Notes under the pieces: generated by a model
Database searches by the model: none
What the model was told of the DNA's origin: nothing
What the model saw: only the letters and a program-made list of their open reading frames with translations
Shown here: one piece after another, positions 1 to 9,737 of the stretch
How the letters are laid out: the number at the start of each line of letters is the position of its first letter
Numbering within the stretch: position 1 is the first letter of the stretch
Origin: Neorhizobium alkalisoli
Lineage (GTDB): Bacteria; Pseudomonadota; Alphaproteobacteria; Rhizobiales; Rhizobiaceae
DNA length: 64,000 nucleotides
Assembly (NCBI RefSeq): GCF_007829835.1
Contig: NZ_VIWP01000005.1
Span: 1 to 64,000 of the forward strand
Direction: 5' to 3'
Made by a program: the position numbers and the translations under genes

Positions 1-95
1 TTGCCTGCAAACCTCCTCAGAAGGGGGCGAGATCATCCCGGAATCACGGGGCGCAATCATCTCGGAACAAAGGGGCGGCTTCATCGGAATCGGCA
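1..95. mobile_element. End of an IS21-like insertion sequence (partial)
   Basis: Three head-to-tail copies of a 24-25 bp unit are visible at 23-46, 47-70 and 71-95. Each has the form GGGGCG-N-(A/T)TCAT-C-(C/T)CGGAA. The last ends in CA at 94-95, which fits the TG...CA termini and multiple terminal transposase-binding repeats known for the IS21 family. Flagellin coding sequence starts directly after this point. No transposase gene lies in the window, so the family assignment rests on the terminus only. The reading frame of the flagellin runs open through the IS end but encodes no flagellin residues there. Confidence 0.6.
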
Positions 96-1198
96 GCGCA
101 TCAGACAATGCTGCTTATTGGTCGATTGCGACGACGATGCGCTCCGACAATGGCGCGCTGTCGGCGGCTGAGGATGCTTTGGGCCTCGGCGCCGCGACAG
201 TCGATACCGCTTATGCTGGCATGAAAAGTGTCGTGGACGTTGTCAGCGAGGTGAAATCGAAGGTCATCATCGCAAGCGAGAATGGCGTAGATCGAACAAA
301 GGTTCAGGAAGAAATCGAACAGTTGAAGGGGCAACTGGCCAGCATCGCCTCGTCGGCTAGTTTCAATGGCGTCAACTGGCTATCAACTGATGGCGAACCC
401 AGCTCCTCTGTCGTGGCTTCCGCAACGCGTGACGCTAATGGCAACTTCGCCGTCAAACAGATATCCGTCGATCTAAGCGAAACGGCCCTTTTCACCACCA
501 CGAACGATGGCATCCTTGAGACAAACCCAGTAACCGACAACAGCGACCGGACATACGGTGACTTCGAGAACTTCACGACACCGACCGATTATTTCGACTT
601 CACCAAATCGTTCATGATGTATGAGGGAGAAGAATTCCAGTACGATGTCCAAGACGGACCCAACCTCTACACGGTCACGGTTACAAAATCGCTTTTTGAT
701 GAATACGCCGGCGACAATGGAATTGTAGATTCGGATTTCGAATTTTGGAACGTCTTGGCTCAGTCCTCGATCGCTGCAGGCGCAGGCATCTGGGGAAACG
801 GCAATCACGCGTATGCTGACGATTACCCCAATCCCGTCCTGTTTTCCAACTTCCGCGTTACAAGCACCTCTACTCAGCAAAACTACGCGATTATGGATAT
901 CGACGTAACCAAAGAGATTGACATGGCGGGCCTTCTCTCGCGGGTAGATGGGTGGATGCAAAAGACGATTGATGCGGCCGCAAATCTCGGCTCACTTTCT
1001 TCCCGCATATCCATGCAGGACGACTTCATCAGTCGCTTGTCTGATACGATCAACAAAGGCGTTGGTCGCCTTGTCGACGCAGATATGGATAAAGCATCGA
1101 CTCGCCTGAAAGCACTCCAGACGCAGCAGCAGTTGGCAACGCAATCCCTGAGCATTGCGAATTCGAGCTCGGAGGGCATTCTCTCGCTGTTCAGGTAG
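96..1198 (+). pseudogene. Flagellin, 5' end removed by an insertion sequence
   Basis: The translation begins in the middle of the conserved N-terminal flagellin helix (ASDNAAYWSIATTMRSDN) and runs to a complete C-terminal D0 helix ending SSSEGILSLFR. A rhizobial flagellin normally has about 45 more residues before this motif, including the start of D0 needed for export and polymerisation. Here they are replaced by the IS terminus. The first in-frame ATG is at 137, inside the conserved block. The central part (about residues 100-240 of the remaining ORF) is the variable domain. Rhizobia usually carry several flagellin genes, so loss of one copy need not abolish motility. An ORF from 137 could still be translated, but it should not polymerise. 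Confidence 0.8.
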
Positions 1199-1477
1199 CG
1201 CATCGACGATTGGGCGTATCGGAAATTCTGAAACTTTCTGAAAAATCATATCAAAGAGTTCATTTCCATCGGATCAAAGGGCGAGCACAGATATGGCCGA
1301 ATTTCAGATTTTCATGAAGTGTTAACCATAAACTAACCCTTTTTGTTCATACTTGATCGAGAACACCAAAGGCTAAGAATACCGTTAAAAAACATACGCT
1401 TAAGAAAAGCGTCATGTGTTTGCAAAACCGCGGCAGACTTTGCTTTGGATAAGATTTCAGAACGTCCAGGCGGCTCG

Positions 1478-3010
1478 ATGACGACCAGCAAGAACACAGG
1501 CACGCTGCGCCACCGGCGCCGTCAGGCTTTTGGCCTGTTGCTCGCCTGTTCGGCACTTGTCGGGCCGGCCGCCGTTCGGGCCCAAAGCCTGTTCCCTTCG
1601 AACGACAGCCCGCTTCCCTCCCTGTCCGGCCAGCAGATCGGCACGGCCGGCACGACGACGATCACCCGCAACGCCCAGCCGGCGACTGCCGGGCAATCGG
1701 GCTCGACCTATGGCACCGATACCCTGGCCGGCGATGGCACGGCCTCGCCTAACCTGACCACCCTGCCCGCCACGGAACGCACGCTGCAGCAGGATGAGGA
1801 CGAGCTCAACCAGCCTTATGAACAACCGCTCGACAACGGCGCCGAAGCGATCGACCAGCAGGAACAGCCGCGCACACCGGTCGATCCGACCGGCATAAGG
1901 CTCGGCACCTTCATGCTGCGCCCCTCTGTCAACCAGAGCGTCAATACCGAGATCACCCGCGAGAGCGGCCGCAAGGAAACCCGCGATTTCCTCGCGACCG
2001 GCATTCGCGGCACCCTGACGTCGGATTGGTCACGCCACGCGCTGACCGTCACCGGCGAAGGCACGTTCGAGCATGATTTCGCCGGCAACCGGCAGCGCAA
2101 GAACGATCCCGAAGGCCGCCTCGATGCCGACCTGCGTCTCGATCTTTCCGACGACACGGTGGCCCATATCAAGGGCGGTTACGGTTTCACCCGCGAGGAT
2201 AATGACGATCCGAACGCGATCGGCGGCGCTGCCGTGCAATCCGGCGTCAACGAATTCGACGGTGGTCTGTCGCTGCAACGCGATCTCGGCCGTATCCGTG
2301 CGCTCGCCGCGGTCGATGGCAGGCGATATGTCTATACCGATGCCAAACTCTCCGATGGCACCGTCCTCAATATGAAGGACCGCAACCGGTCCTCGATCGA
2401 CGGCCGGCTCCGGCTTGGTTACGAGCTTTCCGCAGCGCTGATACCGTTCGCCGAAATCGCGACGGGCCATACATTCTATGACCGCAAGCGCGATGCGTCG
2501 GGTTACGAACGCTCCTCGCGCAGCTATGCGCTCAGAACCGGTATCGAATTCGATCTTGGCGAAAAACTGCGCGGCGAAGTCGGCACCGGTTACCAGATGG
2601 TGCGTTACGACGACGAGCGGCTCGACAATGTCGGCGCCATCACGTTTGACGGCAATGCCATCTGGTCGCCACAGCGCGGCACGGACGTGAATTTCGGCCT
2701 GAGATCGACCGTGCAGGATTCGACCACCGCCGGCCAGAGCGGCTGGGTCCAGTACGACCTCACCGCCGCCCTTGCCCACGAAATGCGCGACAATCTCGTG
2801 GCCCGGCTCAGCGGCAGCGCCACATTCCGCAATTTCCGCGGCGGCAGCGACGGCAGCAACATCACCTGGGTCATCGGCCCCGGCCTCACCTGGAACATCA
2901 ACCGTTATCTCGATCTGACCGGCGATATCGAATACGAGCGCACCACCGGCGATAACAGTTCCAACCAGAACATTGTGCGCGCAGGCGTTGGCCTGACCTT
3001 GAAACGATAA
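1478..3010 (+). CDS. Outer membrane beta-barrel protein (BBP2-like)
   Basis: A 510-residue protein. The ATG at 1478 is preferred over an upstream start at 1343 because it is followed by a typical signal peptide (RHRRRQAFGLLLACSALVGPAAVRAQ). The N-terminal 130 residues are low-complexity, rich in T, P, Q and D. From about residue 150 the chain shows alternating amphipathic strands with repeated acidic/aromatic turns up to the end (GVGLTLKR), as in putative beta-barrel porins of the BBP2_2 family. The true function is unknown; in rhizobia such genes often sit near exopolysaccharide or surface genes. It stands alone between the flagellin remnant and a sugar permease. The upstream 280 bp contain no other gene. 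Confidence 0.65.
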   Translation: MTTSKNTGTLRHRRRQAFGLLLACSALVGPAAVRAQSLFPSNDSPLPSLSGQQIGTAGTTTITRNAQPATAGQSGSTYGTDTLAGDGTASPNLTTLPATERTLQQDEDELNQPYEQPLDNGAEAIDQQEQPRTPVDPTGIRLGTFMLRPSVNQSVNTEITRESGRKETRDFLATGIRGTLTSDWSRHALTVTGEGTFEHDFAGNRQRKNDPEGRLDADLRLDLSDDTVAHIKGGYGFTREDNDDPNAIGGAAVQSGVNEFDGGLSLQRDLGRIRALAAVDGRRYVYTDAKLSDGTVLNMKDRNRSSIDGRLRLGYELSAALIPFAEIATGHTFYDRKRDASGYERSSRSYALRTGIEFDLGEKLRGEVGTGYQMVRYDDERLDNVGAITFDGNAIWSPQRGTDVNFGLRSTVQDSTTAGQSGWVQYDLTAALAHEMRDNLVARLSGSATFRNFRGGSDGSNITWVIGPGLTWNINRYLDLTGDIEYERTTGDNSSNQNIVRAGVGLTLKR

Positions 3011-3133
3011 GCCGAAGACCTGAGCTAACGCCCACGCATCGGGCGATTGATCACATTTTTGTGAGCATACTTGTCAGAAAGCTGCGACAGGACGGCGCAC
3101 CCCTTAGCCCAAATGCCCCATTATTGGGCGATA

Positions 3134-3164
3134 ATGCTGAAGCGAGGTAACGCCTCGTCAGCAT
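3134..3164. repeat. Hairpin-forming inverted repeat in a 425 bp gene-free stretch
   Basis: Outer arms ATGCTGA and TCAGCAT flank inner arms CGAGG and CCTCG around a TAACG loop. A second short inverted repeat (CATTAT/ATAATG) sits just upstream. The stretch 3011-3435 has no convincing gene. There is no T-run, so this is not a classic terminator. It could be an mRNA structure in the leader of the permease gene or an operator. Confidence 0.35.
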
Positions 3165-3435
3165 AACAATCACATCTTGCGTGAACCGCCCTGAGCGAGC
3201 ACGAATGTTTCGGCGACGGCGAGAGCCGATCATGCACCGCAACAAAAGCCATTCGCCTTGCGCATAGCTGAGTCAGCATCAGTTCGCGAAATGCACCGCA
3301 TTTTCGCCTCTTTTATACCGGGACGGCATTCAAAGACCTCTTCCCTCTGTGAGCAGATGCAACATATACGCAAGCAGGCGACATTTTTCTGTCGCAATGC
3401 AGCATGGACTGCTCCATAGAATTCTGAGGCTTAAA

Positions 3436-4722
3436 GTGGCTACATATTCAACCGATAGCGCGCAGAGGGCGACATCCGCCTCGTCTTCCGCCAAAAGCAA
3501 CAATTACGGTTTCGCACTTGTCGCACTGACTTCACTGTTTTTCATGTGGGGTTTCATCACCTGCCTGAACGACATCCTGATCCCGCATCTGAAGAACGTT
3601 TTCCAGCTCAACTACACCCAGTCGATGCTGATTCAGCTTTGCTTCTTCGGCGCCTATTTCATCGTGTCGCTGCCGGCAGGGGCGCTGGTCAAGCGTATCA
3701 CCTATAAGTGGGGCATCGTCGTCGGCCTGCTGATCGCCGCCGTCGGTTGCGCGCTCTTCATTCCGGCCGCCAGCTACCGCGTTTACGCGCTCTTCCTTGG
3801 CGCTCTCTTCGTGCTCGCAACCGGCGTCACCGTTCTCCAGGTCGCAGCCAACCCCTATGTCACCGAACTCGGCGCTCCGGAAACGGCAGCCAGCCGTCTG
3901 ACGATGACGCAGGCCTTCAACGCTCTCGGCACCACGATCGCTCCGCTTTTCGGCGCGTTCCTGATCCTCTCGGCAGCAACCGGCGCCATGGACGGCGCAA
4001 CCGGCGAGCAGCTTGAGGCCATCCGTATGGCCGAAGCCGGTGCAGTCCGCTTCCCCTACCTCATCCTCGCAATCGCTTTCCTCGTTCTCGCCGCGATCTT
4101 TGCAGCCCTGAAGCTGCCGCATGTCGAGGAAGAAAGCAGTGCCACGGTTGACGGCGGCGAGCGTGCTTCCGCATGGTCCTACCCGCACCTCGTACTCGGC
4201 ACGATCGGCATCTTTGTTTATGTCGGCGGCGAAGTCTCCATCGGCAGCTTCCTCGTCAACTATCTCGCAGAACCGACCATCGCCAACCTGCCGGAATCGC
4301 AGGCCGCCCATTACGTCGCCTATTTCTGGGGTGGCGCCATGGTCGGCCGCTTCATCGGCGCCTTCGCCATGCGTTACATTGCTGACGGCAAGGCACTCGC
4401 CTTCAACGCGGTGATTGCGGCGCTTCTGCTTCTCGTCACCGTGTTCTCGAGCGGCACGCTTGCCATGTGGTCCGTTCTGGCAATCGGCCTGTTCAACTCG
4501 ATCATGTTCCCGACCATCTTCAGCCTGGCGCTGAAGGGCCTCGGACGCCACACGAGCCAGGGCTCGGGCATCCTTTGCCTAGGCATCGTCGGTGGCGCTC
4601 TTCTGCCGGTCGTCCAGGGCGCGCTTGCCGATACGGTCGGCATCCAGCTCGCCTTCCTGATGCCGATCCTGTGCTATGCCTTCATCGCCTATTACGGCAT
4701 CAAAGGTCACAAGGCCGCCTGA
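3436..4722 (+). CDS. gluP: Sugar MFS permease, GluP/FucP family
   Basis: A 428-residue inner-membrane sugar/proton symporter, likely for glucose, galactose or fucose. The N-terminal signature of the family is clear: [20 protein letters not shown], then a long loop-free set of about 12 hydrophobic segments, with [12 protein letters not shown] in the first half and [12 protein letters not shown] in the second. I chose the GTG at 3436 because a TGAGG ribosome site lies 6 bp upstream and the following residues (MATYSTDSA) fit relatives; an ATG-less extension to 3349 is low-quality. It stands alone, converges on galU, and shares a strong hairpin terminator with it. The exact substrate cannot be read from the sequence. 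Confidence 0.8.
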   Translation: MATYSTDSAQRATSASSSAKSNNYGFALVALTSLFFMWGFITCLNDILIPHLKNVFQLNYTQSMLIQLCFFGAYFIVSLPAGALVKRITYKWGIVVGLLIAAVGCALFIPAASYRVYALFLGALFVLATGVTVLQVAANPYVTELGAPETAASRLTMTQAFNALGTTIAPLFGAFLILSAATGAMDGATGEQLEAIRMAEAGAVRFPYLILAIAFLVLAAIFAALKLPHVEEESSATVDGGERASAWSYPHLVLGTIGIFVYVGGEVSIGSFLVNYLAEPTIANLPESQAAHYVAYFWGGAMVGRFIGAFAMRYIADGKALAFNAVIAALLLLVTVFSSGTLAMWSVLAIGLFNSIMFPTIFSLALKGLGRHTSQGSGILCLGIVGGALLPVVQGALADTVGIQLAFLMPILCYAFIAYYGIKGHKAA

Positions 4723-4747
4723 TCAGGCCAGATATAACAGACAACGC

Positions 4748-4782
4748 AAAAGGCCCTCGCGATCATCTCGCGAGGGCCTTTT
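4748..4782. terminator. Bidirectional terminator between gluP and galU
   Basis: A 15-bp perfect stem (AAAAGGCCCTCGCGA and its complement) around a 5-base loop, ending in T-runs on both strands. It serves the two convergent genes. Confidence 0.85.
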
Positions 4783-4824
4783 CTATTGCGGAAGGTCGAA
4801 AGCGGGTTTGCACCCGCTCCCCGA

Positions 4825-5712
4825 TCACTTCATCTTGGCAACCAGATCCTTCAGCGGGCCTTCGATGGCCGGGCGGATATCCGCACGCTGCAGGGCGAAT
4901 GCCAGGTTGGCGAGGATGAAGCCGTCCTTCGCACCGCAGTCATAGGTCTCGCCCTTGAAGTGGTAGGCCGAGAAATCCTGGCTCTTGGCAAGCGCCAGCA
5001 TGCCGTCGGTCAGCTGGATTTCGTTGCCGGCGCCACGTTCCTGGGTTTCGAGGATCTTGAAGATCTCCGGCTGCAGGATGTAGCGACCGTTGATGAAGAA
5101 GTTCGAAGGCGCCGTGCCCTTGGCCGGCTTCTCGACCATTTCCGTGATCTTGAAACCGTCGCCGACGGCCGCGCCCTTGCCGACGATACCGTATTTGTGC
5201 GCCTGTTCCGGATCGCATTCCTCGACTGCAAGCACGTTGCCGCCGGTCTGACCGTAAAGATCGACCATGCCGGCAAGGCAGCTCTTTTCCGAGGACATGA
5301 TCATGTCGGGCAGGAGAACGGCGAAAGGCTCGTTGCCGACGATATCACGGGCGCACCAGACGGCATGGCCGAGACCGAGCGGCACCTGCTGGCGCGTGAA
5401 GCTCGCCGTACCGGCCTTCGGCAGGATATGCGAGAGCAGCGTCAGCTCGGCATTCTTGTTGCGCTCGCGCAGCATCTGCTCCAGTTCGTACTGGATGTCG
5501 AAATAGTCTTCGATGACACCCTTGCCGCGGCCGGTGACGAAAACGAAATGCTCGATGCCTGCGGCAGCCGCTTCATCGACGACATACTGGATAACCGGCT
5601 TGTCGACGACCGTGAGCATCTCCTTCGGCACTGCCTTGGTGGCCGGCAGGAAGCGTGTTCCGAGCCCGGCGACGGGAAAGACTGCTTTACGGATTTTTCG
5701 TTGTTCTGACAC
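4825..5712 (-). CDS. galU: UTP-glucose-1-phosphate uridylyltransferase
   Basis: A 295-residue cytoplasmic enzyme that makes UDP-glucose from UTP and glucose-1-phosphate, a precursor for exopolysaccharide and lipopolysaccharide. The N-terminal nucleotide-binding motif [15 protein letters not shown] is complete, followed by KEML and the family pattern GLGHAVWCA near residue 110. Length matches the family (about 290-300). In rhizobia the exoN gene encodes the same activity, but this copy is not in an exo cluster. The product would also supply UDP-galactose through an epimerase, and so substrate for the UDP-galactopyranose mutase encoded at 48.5-49.6 kb. Confidence 0.93.
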   Translation of the reverse strand: MSEQRKIRKAVFPVAGLGTRFLPATKAVPKEMLTVVDKPVIQYVVDEAAAAGIEHFVFVTGRGKGVIEDYFDIQYELEQMLRERNKNAELTLLSHILPKAGTASFTRQQVPLGLGHAVWCARDIVGNEPFAVLLPDMIMSSEKSCLAGMVDLYGQTGGNVLAVEECDPEQAHKYGIVGKGAAVGDGFKITEMVEKPAKGTAPSNFFINGRYILQPEIFKILETQERGAGNEIQLTDGMLALAKSQDFSAYHFKGETYDCGAKDGFILANLAFALQRADIRPAIEGPLKDLVAKMK

Positions 5713-5910
5713 TCATGCCTCCTGAAGCACGTCATTGTGCGGATATAGATGCTTGGCTTGTAATAGCCATTTGCTTCTTTTTCGCAAAGAGCTGCCGTTG
5801 CGCCAGCTTCTATGGTAAAGAATTTGTTGACCCTATTCTGTTATCACATCGTTAAGCCGCATCCCGATCTCGCCCTTGAAGCCTGATGAGAAAGATGGAC
5901 ACGACTGCCG

Positions 5911-7131
5911 ATGACCAAATTCTGCACCACTCGCCTTCGCAAGCTCGCACTTCTGCTCGCTGCCGGATTAACGGTATCGATGAGTTCGATAGATGCCCGG
6001 GCGGACACCGGTTTCAAGACGTGGGTTGCAAATTTCTACACGACTGCGGCAAAGAGCGGCATTAGCCGCTCCACCTATGAGCGTGCCTTCGCCGGCATTA
6101 GCGGCCCGGATAAGGACGTGCTCGACAAGGCAGCCTACCAGCCGGAATTCAAGTCGCGGATATGGGACTATCTCGACAGCCGCGTGAACCCCTACACGGT
6201 CAAGATCGGCCGCGAGATGGCCGCCCGTTACGGCACGACGCTGAATGCGCTGGAACGCCATTTCGGCGTCGACAAGAATGTTCTCCTCGCCATCTGGTCG
6301 ATGGAATCCAATTATGGCGCAGCACTCGAAAACCCCGAGCGCCTGCATCACGTGCCGCAGGCGCTGGCGACCCTTGCCTGGGCCGATCCGAAGCGCTCCA
6401 ACTACGCCCGCAAGCAGCTGATCGCTGCGCTTAAAATCCTGCAGGATGGCGACGTCACGCCAAAACAGCTGACCGGCTCCTGGGCCGGCGCCATGGGCCA
6501 TACCCAGTTCATCCCGACCAGCTATCTTCTTTATGCGATTGATGCCGATGGCAATGGCAAGCGCGATATCTGGCACTCCGTCCCGGATGCCCTTGCGACC
6601 TCGGCAAACCTTCTGGCCAAGAATGGCTGGGATACGGGCAAGACCTGGGGTTACGAAGCCGTGCTACCGGCTGGCGCCGAACGTTATGAAGGCCAGACCA
6701 AGACTTTGGCGCAGTGGGCAGCCCTCGGCTTTGCCCGCCCGAACGGCAAGGGGTTTCCGCGCGGCTCAGACCGGGCAAGCCTCAAGCTGATGGCCGGCGG
6801 ACAAGGCCCCGCCTTCCTGATGACGGCGAATTTCTTCACGATCAAGAAATACAATGCCGCAGACAGCTACGCGCTCGCCGTCGGTCTTCTGGCAGATGAA
6901 ATCGCCGGTTACGGCGGCATGCAGCAATCCTGGCCGCGGCCGCAGAACACGCTCGACATCAAGGAAAAGTTCCAGCTGCAGAGTCGCATGAAGGAACTCG
7001 GCTATTACGATGGCGAAGTCGACGGCAATTTCGGCTCCGGCTCGAAGGCGGCGATCTCGGCGATCCAGCGGCGCCTCGGCATGCAGCAGGATGGCGAACC
7101 GTCCCGCTCGTTGCTGAATGCCCTTCAGTAA
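5911..7131 (+). CDS. Lytic murein transglycosylase, MltB-like, with peptidoglycan-binding domain
   Basis: A 406-residue periplasmic enzyme that cleaves the MurNAc-GlcNAc bond of peptidoglycan. An N-terminal signal peptide ends at about residue 31 (DARA). The SLT_2 catalytic domain spans about 35-330. The catalytic glutamate is E132 in the motif WSMESNYG, and GAMGHTQFIPTSY is the second conserved block. A C-terminal peptidoglycan-binding_1 domain (about 345-406) carries LGYYDGEVDGNFG. It stands alone on the plus strand, about 200 bp after the divergent galU start. The next gene (DUF459) follows in the same direction about 90 bp later and may be cotranscribed. Confidence 0.9.
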   Translation: MTKFCTTRLRKLALLLAAGLTVSMSSIDARADTGFKTWVANFYTTAAKSGISRSTYERAFAGISGPDKDVLDKAAYQPEFKSRIWDYLDSRVNPYTVKIGREMAARYGTTLNALERHFGVDKNVLLAIWSMESNYGAALENPERLHHVPQALATLAWADPKRSNYARKQLIAALKILQDGDVTPKQLTGSWAGAMGHTQFIPTSYLLYAIDADGNGKRDIWHSVPDALATSANLLAKNGWDTGKTWGYEAVLPAGAERYEGQTKTLAQWAALGFARPNGKGFPRGSDRASLKLMAGGQGPAFLMTANFFTIKKYNAADSYALAVGLLADEIAGYGGMQQSWPRPQNTLDIKEKFQLQSRMKELGYYDGEVDGNFGSGSKAAISAIQRRLGMQQDGEPSRSLLNALQ

Positions 7132-7220
7132 GAGCCGACTTTCGGTGCTCGACGGCACCGCGTTGACAATCGGCCCCATCCCGCCGCATCCTTGCCATGC
7201 GCCGGAGGAATGCGGAGCGC

Positions 7221-8471
7221 ATGGGAAAGATGACGTTTCTCCTTGATCCACGCCAGATGCTGAAAGCGATGCGCCCGCTCGCCATCGCGCTGGCTATGCT
7301 CGGACTTGTCCTGCAGCCGATCCAGGCTACGGCGCAGGAAATGGGCCAGCGACGCAATCTCCTCGACATGCTCTTTGGCGGCCCTCGTTATGAGCGTGAC
7401 GCGCCTCCCCAGCGCGACGAGCGATATGACCGGCCGGAGCGCTATGAACGCTACGATCGCCGCGACGGCTCGATCGTTGACATGCCGCCGCGCCGCCCGC
7501 GCAACCGCGGCACGGTGCGCGCGACAGCACCGCGAGAACAGGCACCGCCACCGGTGCCGGAAGTTGAAGCGATCGCCAAGCTCGAAAATGCCCAGAAGGT
7601 TCTCGTCATCGGCGACTTTCTGGCCGGCAACATCGGCGACGAGCTGGAGACCACGTTCCGAACGTCTCCGGGTGTGGAAATCATCGGCCGCAGCAATATT
7701 TCTTCCGGTCTCGTTCGCGACGATTATTACGACTGGTTGAGCGAATTGCCCGGCATCATGGACGAGGTGAAGCCGGCGATCGTGGTCGTCATGCTCGGCG
7801 CCAATGACCGGCAACAGATGACGGCCAGTGCCGACAAGCAGAAATTCCGCACCGATGGCTGGTTCAAGGAATACGAGGCGCGCGTCGCAAAGCTCGCCGG
7901 CATCGTGACCTCCAAAAAGATACCGCTTCTCTGGGTCGGCCTGCCCGCCTTCCAGTCTCCTTCGATGACCGCAGACGCGGTCAGCCTCAACGCCATCTAT
8001 CGTGGCCAGATGGAGAAGGTCGGCGGCGAGTTCGTCGATATCTGGGATGGCTTCGTTGACGAGGACGGATCCTTTGTAGTGACCGGCTCGGATGTCAACG
8101 GCCAGCAGGTGCGCCTGCGCAGTGCCGACGGCATCACCTTCACCAAGGCGGGCAAGCAGAAACTTGCCTTCTACGTGGAAAAATTCCTGCGCCGGCATCT
8201 GGGCGATATGGCAAGCCCGGACCTTGCCAATTTCGATTCCAGCACGCTTCCAGCCCTGACGACCCTGCCCTCGGCAATCGGCCCGGCCGTGCCAACAAGA
8301 CCGATCAGCCTCACGGATCCCGAACTGGACGGTGGCAAGGAACTGCTGGGCGGCATGCCGACCCAGCCTGCCATGCAGGAAACCCCGCGTGACAAACTCG
8401 TCAAACGCGGCGAACTGGACCCGCCACCGGCCGGCCGGATCGACGATTACCGGATCAAGACGACGCAATAA
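7221..8471 (+). CDS. SGNH-like hydrolase family protein (DUF459)
   Basis: A protein of about 416 residues with an N-terminal hydrophobic signal (AMRPLAIALAMLGLVLQP) and an Arg/Asp-rich, disordered stretch at about 45-105. A DUF459 domain then follows (about 125-330). It has the GDFLAGNIGDEL block where SGNH esterases have GDS, MLGANDRQ as the Asn block, and a late GITFTKAGKQKLAFYVEK block equivalent to the catalytic Asp/His region. The motif reads GDF rather than GDS, so classical serine hydrolase activity is uncertain. DUF459 proteins are periplasmic and may act on cell-wall or glycan acetyl groups; its position behind a lytic transglycosylase agrees. The start at 7221 has GGAGGAA 10 bp upstream; 7197 is an alternative. 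Confidence 0.75.
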   Translation: MGKMTFLLDPRQMLKAMRPLAIALAMLGLVLQPIQATAQEMGQRRNLLDMLFGGPRYERDAPPQRDERYDRPERYERYDRRDGSIVDMPPRRPRNRGTVRATAPREQAPPPVPEVEAIAKLENAQKVLVIGDFLAGNIGDELETTFRTSPGVEIIGRSNISSGLVRDDYYDWLSELPGIMDEVKPAIVVVMLGANDRQQMTASADKQKFRTDGWFKEYEARVAKLAGIVTSKKIPLLWVGLPAFQSPSMTADAVSLNAIYRGQMEKVGGEFVDIWDGFVDEDGSFVVTGSDVNGQQVRLRSADGITFTKAGKQKLAFYVEKFLRRHLGDMASPDLANFDSSTLPALTTLPSAIGPAVPTRPISLTDPELDGGKELLGGMPTQPAMQETPRDKLVKRGELDPPPAGRIDDYRIKTTQ

Positions 8472-8477
8472 GCTTTC

Positions 8478-8966
8478 TTAGGCGTCATCGTCATCAGGCC
8501 GAACCGGCCCGGTGGTGCGCAGCGCTCTTGCAAAAGCTTTCGGATGGTCAACACGGGCGATAAACGCCTCGGCGCGCGCAATCGGATCGTGCAGATATTG
8601 GTCCGGGCCGAGCATCTTGTTCCGGTTCAATTCTGCCGTATCGAGCAGGTCGAAATCGACCACCTCGATCCTGCATCCCCAACCGGGATAATCGCCGGCC
8701 CACCCCCTTGCGTGATGCGCAAGCAGTCGCTCACGGCCACTATAACCGTGATAGTCGAATGCGACCCAGCCATCCGTGACGTAATAATGATTGCCGAAGA
8801 ACCCTTCGTCGGGAACGATGCGCTCGGTGTAAAAACCCTCGAGCGGCGGATTGCGCAGAAAGGCACCGGCCAGGATGGCGCAGGCGCCATGTCCGAAAAA
8901 GATGCGGTCCGGCAAGGCCCAGCGCCGCTCTGGATTGCGTTTGATGCCGTGTTTCAAGTGGTACAT
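8478..8966 (-). CDS. Conserved hypothetical protein
   Basis: A 162-residue soluble protein. I do not assign it to a named family. It has a conserved-looking centre: RIFFGHGACAILAG, a charged FYTERIVPDEGFFGNHYYVTD block, and FDYHGYSGRERLL. It is rich in His, Tyr and Trp, as many small metal or nucleotide enzymes are, but no catalytic motif is recognised. The reading frame is long and has alphaproteobacterial codon use. It converges on the DUF459 gene, with stops 6 bp apart. Confidence 0.65.
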   Translation of the reverse strand: MYHLKHGIKRNPERRWALPDRIFFGHGACAILAGAFLRNPPLEGFYTERIVPDEGFFGNHYYVTDGWVAFDYHGYSGRERLLAHHARGWAGDYPGWGCRIEVVDFDLLDTAELNRNKMLGPDQYLHDPIARAEAFIARVDHPKAFARALRTTGPVRPDDDDA

Positions 8967-9261
8967 GGCACCGGATTAGAACCGATTCCCGCCGATCCGA
9001 AAATGCCATCCCGATCTATGCCGCGGGACAATCGCTCCCATCAACGCATCGTCGCGGCACCTTAGGCCATCCTCGACAAAACTTGTTCCCCGACGAAATC
9101 CGACCAGCTGCCGTCGGTTTCAGGCGCGCGGAAAAACCGCGCCAAATTCGCGAGACCTTCATTCCGGCTCAAAATTGAGGAAAATGAAAAATAACGCGCC
9201 GAACGCCTTGAGAACGCATTTTAGCGTCCTAATATCGATGTATTCGCAAGGAGATAGCGCA

Positions 9262-9621
9262 ATGTCATCGGTCTCGGACACCGAGCAGGAAGCGGGAATA
9301 TTTGCATGGTGTTTGGATACGGATACCGCTTATGGCGATACAGCCATCGCCGATCTTTTCGGTCTCGACCCGGACAAGACTGTCAATGGCCTTCCGATCT
9401 CCAGCTATATGGAACGCATCTATGCCGATGACCGGCTCGAGGTCGGCAGGAAGATCTCGGAAGCAGTCATCAATGGCCTGCCCTATCGGGCGGAATACCG
9501 TGTGCTGGATGCGAAAAACACGGTGAGACACGTGATGGCCTTTGGCCGCTGTTTTCGCAATCAATCCGGAAACCCGGTTCATTATGCCGGGATTGTCCAT
9601 CCCGTCGACGATCTCTCGTAA
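9262..9621 (+). CDS. Stand-alone PAS domain protein
   Basis: A 119-residue cytoplasmic protein that is essentially one PAS fold: GIFAWCLDTDTAYGDTAIADLFGLDP at the N-terminus and a PAC-like end with YRAEYRVLDAKN, VRHVMAFGRC and YAGIVHPVDDL. No output domain follows, so it is either a sensor subunit working in trans or a small regulator. The ATG at 9262 is chosen because AAGGAG lies 8 bp upstream; a longer frame to 9175 gives a poor N-terminus. Ligand and partner are unknown. Confidence 0.75.
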   Translation: MSSVSDTEQEAGIFAWCLDTDTAYGDTAIADLFGLDPDKTVNGLPISSYMERIYADDRLEVGRKISEAVINGLPYRAEYRVLDAKNTVRHVMAFGRCFRNQSGNPVHYAGIVHPVDDLS

Positions 9622-9661
9622 GCCACGACCATTCGAGACCGTCTTTCTCTCCCGCCAATAA

Positions 9662-9697
9662 AACAAAATCCTCCCTCCTTGTGACGGGAGGGAGGAT
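9662..9697 (-). terminator. Terminator downstream of gltD
   Basis: Inverted repeat ATCCTCCCTCC / GGAGGGAGGAT around a 7-base loop. On the minus strand it is followed by the T-rich TTTTGTTTTATT, as expected for an intrinsic terminator of the gltBD transcript. Confidence 0.75.
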
Positions 9698-9737
9698 CGA
9701 GCGTGTCTCAAGAAAGGGAAGCGAAAGCCTTCCGCCT

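Noticed and set aside
4786..5709. Plus-strand 307-codon frame across galU.
   Set aside because: It is the complement of the well-supported galU gene and has no motif.
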